A stretch of DNA of 42,674 nt from an uncultured Ruminococcus sp. (GTDB lineage Bacteria; Bacillota; Clostridia; Oscillospirales; Ruminococcaceae): the NCBI GenBank assembly GCA_900538575.1, contig UPZA01000018.1:1-42674 (forward strand), given 5' to 3'. Shown here piece by piece: positions 41,630 to 42,674 of this stretch. A program made the position numbers and the translations under genes. Each line of letters begins with the position of its first letter. Position 1 is the stretch's first letter. The notes under the pieces were generated by a model. It worked only from the letters and a program-made list of their open reading frames with translations. It was not told the DNA's origin and searched no databases.

Positions 41630-42490
41630 ATGTTCACCAATGTGGCTTATTTGCACAATTCACTTGCGGATATGGTTGACACAAGCCGTTCGCTTGTTGT
41701 GACCAGCTGTGGTTATTACCGTGTTCACAGCCGCCCTGTTGTTTCCACGGAGCGACTCAACGGACGAAAGGATTATCAGCTTCTATACATTGCAAAGGGC
41801 AAAGGTTATTTTTATTTTGACGGACCACTCGGACAAGAAACCGTTATTACTGAAGGAAATATGATTCTTTTTCGCCCCGGTGAAATACAGTATTATTACT
41901 ATCATGCTCCCGATAAAACCGAAGTATACTGAGTACATTTTACTGGACGAATGGTGGAGGGTATTCTTGACAACTACGAAATGCCTAATGCCGAAAAGGT
42001 TTTCTATACAGGAACCTCCCCCGATTATGCGTGGCTTTATAAACAGATGATTCAGGAATTGCAGCTTTGCCGGCCCAATTATGAAGAACTGCTTGCCCTA
42101 AATTTGCGGCATATTTTTATTCAGATCAATCGCTATATCAAAGAAGGCTTAAAAAAAAGCAGCGATGTCCAAAACGAAATTGAACGTGCTGCTCATTATT
42201 TTAATGAACATTATAACGAACCTTTAAGTATAGATGATTATGCCGCCTCACGGCATATGAGTACCTGTTGGTTTATTCGTAGTTTCAAACAGATCTTAAA
42301 GGTTACTCCAATGCAATATATCCTATCCTTACGCATGTCAAATGCACAAAGCCTACTTGAAACAACGGAGTATAATATCTCTGAAATCGCCGAGGCGGTA
42401 GGATATGACAACTCATTATACTTTAGTAGGCTGTTTCACAAGCATATCGGAGTTTCGCCGTCGGAATACAGAAAGAAAAGGACTTTATAA
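41630..42490 (+). pseudogene. AraC-family regulator with in-frame TGA
   Basis: Read through one stop codon, this is a normal 286-codon AraC regulator. A cupin sensor domain (KDYQLLYIAKGKGYFYFDG, then ILFRPGEIQYYYYH) is followed by two C-terminal helix-turn-helices (LSIDDYAASRHMSTCWFIRS and ISEIAEAVGYDNSLYFSRLF). The TGA at 41930-41932 falls in TEVY-stop-VHFTG, where relatives have Trp (YWVHFTG), so a single TGG to TGA change explains it. The frame continues without shift. It lies divergent to the lactose operon and was probably its activator. It could be a recent null mutation, a sequencing error or a case of stop-codon readthrough. Confidence 0.82.
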
Positions 42491-42583
42491 ATTTTATGTT
42501 CTATAGTCGCCGTGTTCCAAATTTATCAAAGTATATAAGGGTAACTACCATATAGATGTATTCCAAGCGCTCGTCCTCATCTT

Positions 42584-42608
42584 AAAGCCTTGCCACCAGC
42601 AAGGCTTT
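42584..42608. terminator. Terminator after the AraC-type gene
   Basis: AAAGCCTTGC and GCAAGGCTTT form a 10-bp stem around CACCA, followed by TTT. The A run on the other side lets it also serve the convergent gene ending at 42610. The stretch 42491-42583 shows no gene. Confidence 0.85.
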
Positions 42609-42609
42609 T

Positions 42610-42674
42610 TTACTTTTTCATTCCTTGATCTTCTAACATTTGGGACATTCTTTCATCTATTCTTGCCTTGTTTT
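42610..42674 (-). CDS. C-terminal end of an unidentified gene, cut by the window
   Basis: From the right edge, an open minus-strand frame reads NKARIDERMSQMLEDQGMKK and then stops at TAA (42610-42612), directly next to the terminator. The position suggests a real gene end. Twenty visible residues do not allow identification. Confidence 0.4.
   Translation of the reverse strand, partial: NKARIDERMSQMLEDQGMKK

Noticed and set aside
41930..41932. TGA read as tryptophan (alternative genetic code)
   Set aside because: TGA ends cotJB and lacZ at the expected places, and many genes have ordinary TGG codons, so a code change is not supported.
1..42674. CRISPR arrays, tRNA and rRNA genes
   Set aside because: No regularly spaced repeats with unique spacers and no tRNA or rRNA sequence were recognised on either strand by reading; no scanning tool was run.

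Overview
The window looks like a low-GC, spore-forming Clostridia genome, most likely a gut or rumen Ruminococcaceae (Oscillospiraceae) such as Ruminococcus. The clues are a spoIIA operon (spoIIAA-spoIIAB-sigF), cotJ spore-coat genes, a secreted protein with a type I dockerin, an ECF transporter core next to truA, SAM-I and c-di-GMP-I riboswitches, and Gram-positive style promoters and ribosome binding sites. The species call is inference.

Region 1 (1-3100) is the right end of an integrated element. Two divergent XRE regulators share an operator array. A large serine recombinase follows and ends about 30 bp from the 5' stub of a broken cotJC gene. cotJA and cotJB are intact and translationally coupled to a cotJC start at 2542. 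CotJC homology stops abruptly after about 31 residues and runs into element DNA. This is the geometry of the Bacillus skin element in sigK: a spore gene split by an element that carries its own serine recombinase next to the junction. It is the most interesting feature here.

Region 2 (3100-8130) holds an aldo/keto reductase, a secreted dockerin protein behind a c-di-GMP-I riboswitch with its own terminator, and the spoIIA operon that controls forespore sigma-F.

Region 3 (8130-24900) is a long run of mostly housekeeping genes on the minus strand. In transcription order these are ruvC-ruvA-ruvB, glmM, a flavin reductase, an rRNA-type methyltransferase, ecfA1-ecfA2-ecfT, yfhO, truA, a DUF5711-type protein, a CvpA-type protein, a ClpE-type ATPase and a TPR protein.

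Region 4 (24900-31560) holds pheA, a short-chain dehydrogenase, a foldase-like lipoprotein, a LUD-domain protein paired with a spore-photoproduct-lyase-like radical SAM protein, and metK behind a SAM-I riboswitch.

Region 5 (31560-33240) is a scrambled remnant: pieces of an FtsX-type ABC permease in opposite orientations, fused to an N-terminally truncated sensor kinase.

Region 6 (33240-42674) is a lactose/Leloir operon on the minus strand (GPH symporter, lacZ, galK, galE, galT). Upstream is a divergent AraC-type regulator broken by one in-frame TGA where the family has Trp. A partial unidentified gene runs off the right edge.

All calls come from reading the sequence. No database search or folding program was run.
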